Source: an uncultured bacterium | GTDB lineage: Bacteria > Actinomycetota > Coriobacteriia > Coriobacteriales > Coriobacteriaceae | DNA length: 42,335 nucleotides | Assembly (NCBI GenBank): GCA_905214615.1 | Contig: CAJMMX010000012.1 | Coordinates: 1-42,335, forward strand | Reading direction: 5' to 3' | Shown: positions 1 to 7,939 of the stretch, piece by piece | How positions within the stretch are numbered: the stretch's first letter is position 1 | Layout: the number at the start of each line of letters is the position of its first letter | The notes under the pieces: generated by a model | Seen by the model: the letters and a program-made list of their open reading frames with translations, nothing else | Database searches by the model: none | What the model was told of the DNA's origin: nothing | Position numbers and translations under genes: made by a program

Positions 1-2365
1 TCTTTGCCAGCAGACCGGTTACAAAATCGGTAGCCAGCTTTTCCGCCTGCTGCATGCCTGCTTCGGAAACCGGGATCAGCTCACGCTCCTTGGGAACGGA
101 CGGCGTGATCGGACGGTCCTCACGCGGGCGGCGCGGACGGCGGTCACGGCCATTGCGGTCGCCGCGGTCACGGCGCGGACGGTCGCTGCGCTCGGAGCGC
201 TCGCGACGCGGACGCTCACGACGCTGGAAGTGCTCGCCGTCGCCCTCGGAGGCACCCTCGGCACGAGCTGGGGCCTCGGGCTTATCAAGACGATCGAGCG
301 AGATCTTGCCGCGGTCGTCGACCTCGATGACGACGACCTTGACCTCGTCGCCCACGTTGAGGACGTCCTCGACCTTCTCCACGCGCCCCTTGGCAACGCG
401 GGAGATATGCAGCAGGCCGTCCTTACCGGGCAGCAGGTTGACGAAGGCGCCGAAGGGCTGGATGGAGACCACACGACCGGTGTACTCCTCGCCCGGCTCG
501 GGAACCTTGATGATGAGCTTGATGCGCTCGACGGCCTGATCGACGGACTCTCCAGTGCCGCCGACAAAGACGGTGCCGTCCTCCTGAATGTCGACCGAAG
601 CGCCGGTCTCGTCCTGGATGCCACGGATGACCTTACCGCCGGAACCGATGACGTCGCGAATCTTGTCAGTCGGAACCTGGATGGAGACGATACGCGGAGC
701 GGTGCTGCGTGTGGTGTGGCGCGGCTCGGGGATCACATCGAGCATCTTCTGCAGGATGTACGCACGACCCTCCTTGGCCTGCTGCAGGGCGCGGGCCAGG
801 ATGTCGAAGGTAAGGCCGGTGGCCTTGTTGTCCATCTGCAGGGCGGTGATGCCCTCGGTGGTGCCGGTGACCTTAAAGTCCATGTCGCCCAGGAAGTCCT
901 CGAGACCCTGGATGTCGGACAGGACCACGGTCTTGCCCTCCTCCTGGATCAGGCCCATGGCGATACCGGAGACCGGGCGCTTAATGGGCACGCCGCCGTC
1001 CATAAGGGCGAGCGTGGAGCCGCAGGTCGAAGCCATCGAAGAGGAGCCGTTGGACTCCATGACCTCGGAGACGACGCGGATGGCGTAGGGGAACTCGTTC
1101 TCGTCGGGGAGCACCGGAAGCAGAGCGCGCTCGGCCAGGTTGCCGTGGCCGATCTCGCGGCGCTTGGGGCTGCCCATGCGGCCGGTCTCGCCGGTGCAGA
1201 ACGGCGGGAAGTTGTAGTGGTGCATATAGCGCTTGCCCTCGGTGGGCTCGATGGTATCCAGGCGCTGGCCCTCGTTGAGCATACCGAGCGACAGGACGGA
1301 AAGCACCTGGGTCTGGCCACGCTGGAACAGACCGGAGCCGTGAACGAGCGGCAGGTAGTTATCCTTCACCATGATGGGGCGAATCTCATCGGCGGCACGG
1401 CCGTCGACGCGCTCGCCGGTCTCGACGACCATGGTGCGCATAGCCTTCTTCTCGAGCTTCTTGAGCGCCACGGGGATCTCGCGCTCCCAAGCGGCCTGCT
1501 CCTCCTCGGTGAACTCGGCACGGATGGACTCCTTCAGAGCCTCGACCTTACCGATACGGGAGAGCTTGTCGGCATCGCGAAGGGCGGCGGCCATCTCGTC
1601 GTAGTGGGCGAAGATGCGCTCCTGGACCTCCTCGACGGGCTGGTCGAGCGGGTACTCCTTCTTGACGATGGCGCCATTGACCTGCTCCCACTCGGCAACG
1701 AACTCGTCCTGGGCCTGGCAGAAGGCGGCAAGGGCCTCCTGGCCAAACTTCATGGCGGCGAGCATGTCGTCCTCGGAGATCTCCTCGGCGCCGGCCTCGA
1801 CCATCGAGATGAAGTCGGCAGAGCCGCCCAGCTCCAGGTCCAGGTCGGAGTTCTCGCGCTCCTCGTAGGTGGGGTTGACGATAAACTCGCCGGTCTCCAC
1901 GTTACGGCCGATGCGCACGCAGGCAAGCGGGCCCTCGAAGGGCACGCCGCCGAGCGTCATGGCCAGGGAGGCACCCATGACGTTGATGACGTCAAAGGGG
2001 TTGACCTGGTCGGCGACGAGCGAGGTAGCGACGATGTGTACCTCGTTGCGGAAGCCGTCCGGGAAGCTCGGGCGAATCGGACGATCGATCATGCGCGCGG
2101 TGAGCGTGGCCTTCTCACTGGGACGGCCCTCACGCTTGAGGTAGCCACCCGGGATGCGGCCGGCGGCGTACATCTTCTCGTTGAAGTCGACGGTCAGCGG
2201 GAAGAAGTCGTAGTTCTTGCGCTCCTTGGAGACGACCACGGTGTCGAGCATCGTGGTGTCGCCCTGCTTGACCAGGCAGGCGCCGGTGGCCTGCTTGGCA
2301 AGCTCGCCCGACTCAAAGGTGTAGGTCTTGCCGTACAGCTCAAAGGTCTTGGATACGAGTGTCAT
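1..2365 (-). CDS. pnp: Polyribonucleotide nucleotidyltransferase (PNPase), 3' end cut by window
   Basis: PNPase degrades RNA 3'->5' by phosphorolysis and can add tails in reverse; it acts as a cytosolic trimer. The frame read from ATG 2365 (AAAGGAG just upstream) gives at least 788 residues without a stop. Two RNase PH-like halves are followed by a KH domain (IRDVIGSGGKVIRGI) and an S1 domain (GEEYTGRVVSIQPFGAFVNL), with S1 ending near residue 693. The last ~95 residues are an Arg/Asp/Glu-rich tail and then a more ordered segment ending TDFVTGLLAK at the window edge, so the protein is longer than the usual ~700-750 residues. It lies downstream of rpsO, the classic rpsO-pnp order, with a terminator between them. 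Identity is certain; what the C-terminal extension is remains open. Confidence 0.97.
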   Translation of the reverse strand, partial: MTLVSKTFELYGKTYTFESGELAKQATGACLVKQGDTTMLDTVVVSKERKNYDFFPLTVDFNEKMYAAGRIPGGYLKREGRPSEKATLTARMIDRPIRPSFPDGFRNEVHIVATSLVADQVNPFDVINVMGASLAMTLGGVPFEGPLACVRIGRNVETGEFIVNPTYEERENSDLDLELGGSADFISMVEAGAEEISEDDMLAAMKFGQEALAAFCQAQDEFVAEWEQVNGAIVKKEYPLDQPVEEVQERIFAHYDEMAAALRDADKLSRIGKVEALKESIRAEFTEEEQAAWEREIPVALKKLEKKAMRTMVVETGERVDGRAADEIRPIMVKDNYLPLVHGSGLFQRGQTQVLSVLSLGMLNEGQRLDTIEPTEGKRYMHHYNFPPFCTGETGRMGSPKRREIGHGNLAERALLPVLPDENEFPYAIRVVSEVMESNGSSSMASTCGSTLALMDGGVPIKRPVSGIAMGLIQEEGKTVVLSDIQGLEDFLGDMDFKVTGTTEGITALQMDNKATGLTFDILARALQQAKEGRAYILQKMLDVIPEPRHTTRSTAPRIVSIQVPTDKIRDVIGSGGKVIRGIQDETGASVDIQEDGTVFVGGTGESVDQAVERIKLIIKVPEPGEEYTGRVVSIQPFGAFVNLLPGKDGLLHISRVAKGRVEKVEDVLNVGDEVKVVVIEVDDRGKISLDRLDKPEAPARAEGASEGDGEHFQRRERPRRERSERSDRPRRDRGDRNGRDRRPRRPREDRPITPSVPKERELIPVSEAGMQQAEKLATDFVTGLLAK

Positions 2366-2381
2366 TGTTCTCCTTTACCCC

Positions 2382-2398
2382 GCAGGCCCCTTGCCTGC
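2382..2398 (-). promoter_or_regulatory. Stem-loop in pnp leader
   Basis: GCAGGC and GCCTGC form a 6-bp stem with a 5-nt loop, placed 16 nt upstream of the pnp start codon. In enteric bacteria pnp is autoregulated through a leader hairpin. Whether this small stem has that role is inference only. Confidence 0.3.
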
Positions 2399-2468
2399 AG
2401 GCTCCTCATGTGACGCGGGCCCCCTGCCCCCGCCACGCTTCAGAGCGTGATTGTTCACGCCCTTACAC

Positions 2469-2498
2469 AAAAAGAGCGCCCCGCTGCGCAGGACGCTC
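2469..2498 (-). terminator. Rho-independent terminator after rpsO
   Basis: GAGCG at 2474-2478 pairs with CGCTC at 2494-2498, extended by CC/GG after one mismatch. On the minus strand the hairpin is followed by a run of five T (2469-2473). It sits 18 nt past the rpsO stop, so pnp depends on read-through or on its own promoter. Confidence 0.75.
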
Positions 2499-2515
2499 CT
2501 TGCATGTACAAATCC

Positions 2516-2794
2516 TTACTGGATGTTGTCGCGGATGCCCAGAGCCTTGATGAGCTCACGATACTCGACGATGTCGTTCTTCTTGATGTAGGAGAGAAGA
2601 CGACGACGACGGCCGACGAGCATGAGCAGACCACGACGGGTGTGGAAGTCCTTCTGGTGGGACTTCATGTGCTCGGTCAGCTCCTTGATGCGCTCGGTCA
2701 GGATGGCGACCTGAACCTTGGGGTTGCCGGTGTCGACCGGGGTGTTACCGAACTGGGCAGTCAGCTCCGCCTTGCGCTCTTTGGAAACAGTCAT
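2516..2794 (-). CDS. rpsO: 30S ribosomal protein S15
   Basis: S15 is a primary binder of the 16S rRNA central domain and forms an intersubunit bridge. The 92-residue product matches the family length (~89) and shows the hallmark segments LTEHMKSHQKDFHTRRGLLM and LVGRRRRLLSYIKK. ATG 2794 is preceded by GAAAGGTGAAACA. An upstream in-frame start would add 32 residues with no S15 similarity, so it was rejected. The gene is followed by a terminator and then pnp. Its leader contains a GC-rich palindrome. Confidence 0.97.
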   Translation of the reverse strand: MTVSKERKAELTAQFGNTPVDTGNPKVQVAILTERIKELTEHMKSHQKDFHTRRGLLMLVGRRRRLLSYIKKNDIVEYRELIKALGIRDNIQ

Positions 2795-2814
2795 TGTTTC
2801 ACCTTTCGTTTCTT

Positions 2815-2830
2815 GTCGCCCGCGGGCGAC
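2815..2830 (-). promoter_or_regulatory. GC-rich palindrome in rpsO leader
   Basis: A perfect 16-nt palindrome (GTCGCCCGCGGGCGAC) lies 20 nt upstream of the rpsO start. As RNA it can form a 6-bp stem with a CGCG loop just before the ribosome binding site. S15 represses its own mRNA through leader structures in several bacteria; that role here is inferred from position. Confidence 0.35.
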
Positions 2831-2932
2831 GCTATTCGCCTCGGACTGGGAAGCCGCCGGTGGAGCGAGCATCCAAGGTCGAGGTACCAACAGGTCGGTA
2901 TGTTACCACAAGCAGCCCGCGCCTGCGCATCA

Positions 2933-3682
2933 TCACCGACCCAACATGAATTCCATCGCACGGAGACGTTGATCAGTGTGCGTCGCAGCCCACACGTGCG
3001 AAAGCCCCAGCAAAAAGGCAGCGGTATGGGGGTCGACCCTCTCGGCCATAAGCGCATCGAAGGTCATGGACATAAGGGCGCGCAGCCATGCGACCTCACC
3101 GGTCGACACCAGCTCGGCACCGGGCACGCTCGACGCGCACGACCCGCACATGAGGCCGCCCGCCTGGGGCGAAAAATACGACAGCATCGGGTCTCCGCAC
3201 AGCACGCATGCCGAAAAATCGGGTCGGTAGCCAACGTGCGACAGCAATTTAAAGACAAAGGCCGCCACGAGCAGGTCCATATGTGCCGCGTCGAGCCCGC
3301 TGCCGACAAGTGTGAGCGCCCGCTGCGTGATGGCAAAGGTAAACGGGTCCTCGGCGTCCTCGAACGAGCACACGCGCGCGACCTCGGCGATTGCGCTTGC
3401 GGCGCATGTCATCTCGTAATCGGGAGCAGCGCCGAGCGGCGCCTCCATAAGCTCGGCCTGGGAAACCACGTCGAGCGACCGTCCATGCGCAAGCAGCAGA
3501 TCAACGGTACAGAACATCTCGCAGCGCGCAGCCAGGCGTCCACCGGGTTTGCGGGCGCCCTTTGCCACGGCACGAACCTGCCGACCCCGCTCGTCAAGCA
3601 TCGTCAGGATCAGGTCCGTCTCTTTGAGCTTCGTCTTATCGAGCACGAGCACTTTCGTGCGATATGTACGAGAACCTGCCAT
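2933..3682 (-). CDS. recO: DNA repair protein RecO
   Basis: RecO works with RecR and RecF to load RecA on SSB-coated single-stranded DNA. The 249-residue protein has an N-terminal OB fold (starting near YRTKVLVLDKTKLKETDLIL), a helical middle, and a Cys4 zinc motif (C159-x2-C162 and C179-x2-C182), all typical of the family. ATG 3682 lies 15 nt after the era stop, so the two are probably co-transcribed. This is the last gene of the mtaB-phoH-ybeY-dgkA-era-recO series. A 138-nt gap separates it from rpsO. Confidence 0.95.
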   Translation of the reverse strand: MAGSRTYRTKVLVLDKTKLKETDLILTMLDERGRQVRAVAKGARKPGGRLAARCEMFCTVDLLLAHGRSLDVVSQAELMEAPLGAAPDYEMTCAASAIAEVARVCSFEDAEDPFTFAITQRALTLVGSGLDAAHMDLLVAAFVFKLLSHVGYRPDFSACVLCGDPMLSYFSPQAGGLMCGSCASSVPGAELVSTGEVAWLRALMSMTFDALMAERVDPHTAAFLLGLSHVWAATHTDQRLRAMEFMLGR

Positions 3683-3697
3683 TCGCGCCGCGTGTCC

Positions 3698-4765
3698 CTA
3701 ATCCTCGGCGTTATAGCCAAAGCGGCGAATCTGGGCCTCGTCGTCACGCCAGCCGGCCTTGGCCTTCACGTCCAGCTCCAAAAAGACCTGGGTGCCAAAG
3801 ATGCGCTCAAGGTCGCGACGGGCGTCGATGCCGATATGTTTGATCATCTCGCCGCCCTTGCCGATGATGATGCCCTTTTGGCCCTCGCGCTCGACGTAAA
3901 TGGTGGCGTGCACGCGCAGCACCTTCTTGGTCTGCTCAAGCGCATCGCAAATCACGCCCACGGAGTGCGGGATCTCATCACGGGTGCGGCGCAAGACCTT
4001 CTCGCGCACAAACTCGGCAACGAGCGTCTCATCGGAAGCGTCGGTACCCATGTCCTCGGGGAACCAACGCGGACCCTCGGGCAAAAAGTGCGCAACGGTC
4101 TCGATGAAGGCATCGACGTTAAAGTTCTTGACCGACGACGTCACGATCTCGTCGTCATATTCCATGAGCTCGTGGGCAGCCTTAAGCTGCTCCATGACCT
4201 GTGCGGGGTCGGCCTCGTCGGCCTTGGTGAGCACCAGGACCTTCTTGCAGCGAGCATTCTTGACGCGTTCGGCAACCCAGGCGTCTCCCCTGCCGATAGG
4301 CTTAGTGGCATCGATCAAAAACGCGACGACGTCAACATCGTTCAGCTCGAACAGCGCGCTCTTGTTGAGCTCGGACCCCAGGCCATCCTTGGGCTTGTGG
4401 ATACCCGGGGTATCGACAAAGACCAGCTGGTAGCCGGGGCGGTTGACGACGGCGCGCATACGGCGGCGGGTCGTTTGGGCCACCGGCGAGGTGATGGCAA
4501 CCTTTTTGCCATAGCAGGCGTTGAGCAGCGTGGACTTGCCGGCGTTGGGACGACCGACCAGGGCGACGAAGCCGCTGCGGAACCCGGGCTCAACGTCGCC
4601 AAAGCCCATGGGGGCATCATCCTCGTCACACAGGGCGTCGAGTTCTTCGTCGCTCATGCCCTCAAACGGGTCGAACTCCTCGACTTCCTCATAGGCCTCG
4701 GTCGCCTTAGCATCCGGGGACTCGTCGTCCAAAATCTCATCGGTAGGCTGCATATTGTCGGACAT
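3698..4765 (-). CDS. era: GTPase Era
   Basis: Era binds the 3' end of 16S rRNA and helps mature the 30S subunit. The GTPase domain begins near residue 63 with G1 GRPNAGKS (71-78), G3 DTPG and G4 TKAD; a C-terminal KH domain follows (IIIGKGGEMIKHIG). At 355 residues it is ~55-60 longer than the usual ~300. The excess is an acidic N-terminal extension rich in Asp and Glu. ATG 4765 has a good ribosome site (AAAGGG), which supports the long form; internal Met37 or Met53 are the alternatives. It lies 12 nt after dgkA. Confidence 0.96.
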   Translation of the reverse strand: MSDNMQPTDEILDDESPDAKATEAYEEVEEFDPFEGMSDEELDALCDEDDAPMGFGDVEPGFRSGFVALVGRPNAGKSTLLNACYGKKVAITSPVAQTTRRRMRAVVNRPGYQLVFVDTPGIHKPKDGLGSELNKSALFELNDVDVVAFLIDATKPIGRGDAWVAERVKNARCKKVLVLTKADEADPAQVMEQLKAAHELMEYDDEIVTSSVKNFNVDAFIETVAHFLPEGPRWFPEDMGTDASDETLVAEFVREKVLRRTRDEIPHSVGVICDALEQTKKVLRVHATIYVEREGQKGIIIGKGGEMIKHIGIDARRDLERIFGTQVFLELDVKAKAGWRDDEAQIRRFGYNAED

Positions 4766-4777
4766 GGGAATCCCTTT

Positions 4778-5155
4778 CTAAATAAAGCCGAGCGCGTGGG
4801 CAAATACCAGCAAGCCCACAATCGCGGCGGTGATTGAAAGTACGTATACCGAGGCGGCGGCGATGTCCTTGGCGCGTTTTGCCAGCGGATGGAGCTCCTG
4901 GGTCGCCAGATCGACAATGGCCTCCATGGCGGTGTTGCACAGCTCGCCGTGAATCACCAGGCCGCAGCAGATGATAATCGTAGCCCACTCGGCAATGTCG
5001 AGCCCCACAATGCAGCCGGCAATGACAGTGCACACGCCCGCCACGAGCATGACCTTAATGTTGCGCTCGGTCTTGACGGCGGTGACGAAGCCCTCCATGG
5101 CGTAGGAGAACGACTTTAAAAAGGACGGATGGTCCTTGTTCGATCCGGGAATCAT
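4778..5155 (-). CDS. dgkA: Diacylglycerol/undecaprenol kinase family protein
   Basis: A small integral membrane lipid kinase of the DgkA family; in Gram-positive bacteria members often phosphorylate undecaprenol. The 125 residues contain three hydrophobic segments and the family signature region GELCNTAMEAIVDL, followed by HPLAKRAKDIAAASV, which matches the conserved H-x3-K-x2-KD-x2-A block. ATG 5155 follows AGGAG closely, 9 nt after the ybeY stop. The position between ybeY and era is a common Gram-positive arrangement. Which lipid is used cannot be told from sequence. Confidence 0.9.
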   Translation of the reverse strand: MIPGSNKDHPSFLKSFSYAMEGFVTAVKTERNIKVMLVAGVCTVIAGCIVGLDIAEWATIIICCGLVIHGELCNTAMEAIVDLATQELHPLAKRAKDIAAASVYVLSITAAIVGLLVFAHALGFI

Positions 5156-5164
5156 AAACGGCTC

Positions 5165-5674
5165 CTAGTCGTGGACATGATTGGTGATGGGGCCGACGTG
5201 AACGAGTTTGGGGTCCTCGCCGCGCTCGAGCGCCAGATCGCGCAGGATAGCGTCCTCGCGGGCCTCCATGACCTCGGCCTCGTCGTCCTCGATATGGTCA
5301 TACCCCAGCAGGTGCAGCATGCCATGCACGAGCATCAGGCGGCACTCGTCGGCAGGGCTATTGCCAAAGCCGGGGGCCTGACGGGCAATGACCTGCGGGG
5401 CCAAGATGATATCGCCGAGCTCGAGCGTCTCGTCAACGGGAATATCCTCGTCAAAGGCCGAGTCGCATTCAAACGAGAGGACATCGGTGGTGCGGTCGAT
5501 GCCACGCCACTCGTGGTTGAGCTCGTGCATCTCGTCCTCATCGACATACGAAAGAGAAATCTCGACTTCACGCTCAACGCCCTCGGCGGCAAGCACAACC
5601 TCGCAGATGTGCTCTACCTCCTGCGCGTCGAGCAGCGTATCGAGCTCGGCATCGTTGCTGATCAATACACTCAA
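5165..5674 (-). CDS. ybeY: Endoribonuclease YbeY (16S rRNA maturation)
   Basis: YbeY is a zinc-dependent single-strand endoribonuclease needed for 16S rRNA 3'-end maturation and 70S quality control. The catalytic zinc motif H-x3-H-x5-H is present as HGMLHLLGYDH, and RTTDVLSF is the conserved upstream block. The length of 169 is normal. The start is TTG 5674, overlapping the phoH stop as TTGA with GAAAGGAG at good spacing, so translation is probably coupled to phoH. It lies in a ribosome-assembly cluster with phoH and era. Confidence 0.95.
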   Translation of the reverse strand: MSVLISNDAELDTLLDAQEVEHICEVVLAAEGVEREVEISLSYVDEDEMHELNHEWRGIDRTTDVLSFECDSAFDEDIPVDETLELGDIILAPQVIARQAPGFGNSPADECRLMLVHGMLHLLGYDHIEDDEAEVMEAREDAILRDLALERGEDPKLVHVGPITNHVHD

Positions 5675-6657
5675 CGGGACTCCTTTCGATCGCGCGAGCG
5701 CTGCTCGCGCACGCCATCATAAGCATCATATGCCTCAACGATACGACCTACCAGGGCATGGCGCACCACGTCGGCGCGCTCCAGGTGTGCAAACGCCACA
5801 TCGTCGACACGGCCCAAAATCTTCTCGACATCCGCCAAGCCACCACGACGACCCACCAGGTCGCGCTGGCTGAGGTCGCCGGTAATCACGAACTTTGAGT
5901 TGAATCCAAGTCGTGTCAGGAACATCTTCATCTGCTCGGGCGTGGTATTTTGCGCTTCGTCGAGCACCACGAAGGCATCGCTCAGCGTACGACCGCGCAT
6001 ATAGGCAAGCGGGGCGATCTCGATCACGCCGCGCTCCATAAGCTCATCGGTGCGCTCGCGATCCATCATGTCAAAAAGGGCGTCGTAGAGCGGACGCATG
6101 TACGGATCGATCTTTTCCTCGAGGGTGCCGGGCAAAAAGCCCAGGTTCTCCCCTGCTTCGACAACCGGACGCGTCAGGATCAGGCGGCCCACCTCGTGGC
6201 GCTTGAGCGCGGCAACGGCGAGCGCCATGGCCAGATAAGTCTTACCGGTACCGGCTGGACCCAGGCCAAACGTGATGGTATGCGAGCGGATGGCATCCAC
6301 ATAGCGCTTTTGCCCGAGCGTCTTGGGGCGAATGACGCGGCCGCGATACGAAAGCAGCACGTCATCGCGAAGCGACGTAGCCTCGTGCTCACCGTCGCGC
6401 AAGACGGCCAGGCAGTGAGAGACATCGTCGGCAGACAGGGTACGACCGGCCGCCGCCTCGCGAAAAGCGTGTTCGAAAAAACGCGCCACGAGTTCGACCT
6501 CGTCCGGGTCACCGCTCACGGCGATGCTATCGCCACGGGCGACCACGTGAGCGCGAACCAAACTCTCGAGCGCACGAAGGACGCCGTCGCCGGCGCCCAA
6601 AACACGCGAGGGATCAACTCCCTCGGGAACGGTAAGTCTAATCTTCGAGGCTTCCAT
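5671..6657 (-). CDS. phoH: PhoH-like ATPase
   Basis: PhoH proteins are P-loop ATPases with proposed RNA helicase activity, regularly encoded beside ybeY. The product of 328 residues has Walker A GPAGTGKT, Walker B VVLDEAQNTT and the TGDLSQ sensor block. The start is ATG 6657, with AGGGAGG upstream and the family-like N-terminus MEASKIRL. A longer frame would add 35 residues lying inside mtaB and was rejected. It overlaps the 3' end of mtaB by 20 nt and the start of ybeY by 4 nt, pointing to one transcript. Confidence 0.95.
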   Translation of the reverse strand: MEASKIRLTVPEGVDPSRVLGAGDGVLRALESLVRAHVVARGDSIAVSGDPDEVELVARFFEHAFREAAAGRTLSADDVSHCLAVLRDGEHEATSLRDDVLLSYRGRVIRPKTLGQKRYVDAIRSHTITFGLGPAGTGKTYLAMALAVAALKRHEVGRLILTRPVVEAGENLGFLPGTLEEKIDPYMRPLYDALFDMMDRERTDELMERGVIEIAPLAYMRGRTLSDAFVVLDEAQNTTPEQMKMFLTRLGFNSKFVITGDLSQRDLVGRRGGLADVEKILGRVDDVAFAHLERADVVRHALVGRIVEAYDAYDGVREQRSRDRKESR

Positions 6658-7930
6658 GGACCTCCCTGCGCGCATGGACCAAGCCGGAATCATCGACTCC
6701 GATGATAGCAACATCGAGCAGGCACGGGGCTGTAAGTCCACAGGTATCGTCAAGACGGGCATGATGGAACGAACCGAGCGTCAGGTTGTCACCATACTCG
6801 AGCACGGCACGCTCGACAGTGCCCACGCGACGACGAGCATCGGCAATAGCGAGCTCCTGCGCCGTGTCTCGCATACGACGGCTGCGCTCGGCCATAACCT
6901 CGGGCGGCACCTGGTCGGGCATGTCGGCAGCAAGGGTACCGGGACGCTTGCTGTAGCGGAACACGTGCATACGCGAGAAACCCACACGGCGGCACAGCGC
7001 CAGCGACTCCTCGAACTCCTCGTCCGTCTCACCAGGAAAACCGACGATGACATCGCACGAAAGAGACGCCTGGGGCAAGTTGGCGCGAATCATACGCACC
7101 GTGTCCTCAAAGGCCTCCGCGCTATAGGGACGACCCATGCGATGCAGGGTCGCCGTACAGCCGGACTGCACGGGCAGGTGCAAAAACGGGGCGATACGCT
7201 GCGGATAGCGCGCCATAACCTTAAGCAGGCGCTCAGAGATATCCATGGGCTCGACCGAGGAAATGCGCACATGCGCAATAGTGGTGCGCTCCATGATGGC
7301 CTCGAGCAGCTCATCGATTTCGACATGCTCGTCGGTCGCGCTCTTGCCATCGTAGGCACCCAGGTTCACACCGGTCAGCACCACCTCGGGCACGCCGGCC
7401 TCCTGGGCCTCGCGAACTTGTTCAAGCACGGACTCGACGGGCACGGAGCGCTCGGGGCCGCGCGCCTTCCACACAATGCAATAGGTGCAGCGATGGTTGC
7501 AGCCGTCCTGGATCTTCACGCCCAGGCGAGAGCGACCGAGCGCATCGACCACGTCGCCATCGCTACAGGCGGGCACGCTATCGGATTCAACACCCAGCAC
7601 CTCGCAGACGCGCTCGGCGACGTCAATCTTGGACGGCTCGGCGATCACGCGATCGGAGAGCTCCAGCAGCTCCTCGGGATGCAGGTTGACGACGCAGCCG
7701 GTTACGACCACGTAAGGCTCGCCCGGATAGGCCAGCGCATGACGAACGGCCTTACGGGTCTTGGCCTCGGCCTCGCCCGTAACGGCACAGGTGTTAATGA
7801 CGATCAGGTCGGCATCCTGGGGCTCCACCATAGCAAAACCCAGGCGCATAAGATCGGCAGTGATACGGTCAGACTCAACCCGGTTGACACGGCAGCCGAG
7901 GTTGACGACGGAAATATGGGGTGCGAGCAC
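6638..7930 (-). CDS. mtaB: tRNA t6A37 methylthiotransferase MtaB
   Basis: A radical-SAM methylthiotransferase that converts t6A37 to ms2t6A37 in tRNA. The N-terminal UPF0004 domain carries three cluster cysteines (NLGCRVN, INTCAVTG, VTGCVV); the radical-SAM cluster motif is CNHRCTYC; a TRAM-like segment closes the protein. The start NLGCRVNRVES is diagnostic for the MtaB branch rather than MiaB. The start is GTG 7930 with AAGGAG upstream, 9 nt after the dnaJ stop. The 3' end overlaps phoH. The length of 430 is typical. Confidence 0.93.
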   Translation of the reverse strand: MLAPHISVVNLGCRVNRVESDRITADLMRLGFAMVEPQDADLIVINTCAVTGEAEAKTRKAVRHALAYPGEPYVVVTGCVVNLHPEELLELSDRVIAEPSKIDVAERVCEVLGVESDSVPACSDGDVVDALGRSRLGVKIQDGCNHRCTYCIVWKARGPERSVPVESVLEQVREAQEAGVPEVVLTGVNLGAYDGKSATDEHVEIDELLEAIMERTTIAHVRISSVEPMDISERLLKVMARYPQRIAPFLHLPVQSGCTATLHRMGRPYSAEAFEDTVRMIRANLPQASLSCDVIVGFPGETDEEFEESLALCRRVGFSRMHVFRYSKRPGTLAADMPDQVPPEVMAERSRRMRDTAQELAIADARRRVGTVERAVLEYGDNLTLGSFHHARLDDTCGLTAPCLLDVAIIGVDDSGLVHARREVHGSLED

Positions 7931-7939
7931 GCGGGCTCC

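Noticed and set aside
230..2413. Long plus-strand open frame (727 codons)
   Set aside because: It is antisense to pnp, whose conserved domains are on the minus strand. Long antisense frames are common in G/C-biased codon sets, and the translation is repetitive Leu/Gly/Asp with no known motif.
2447..4837. Plus-strand open frame of 796 codons
   Set aside because: It runs across rpsO, recO and era on the other strand, including their intergenic gaps and a terminator; no ribosome site or motif.
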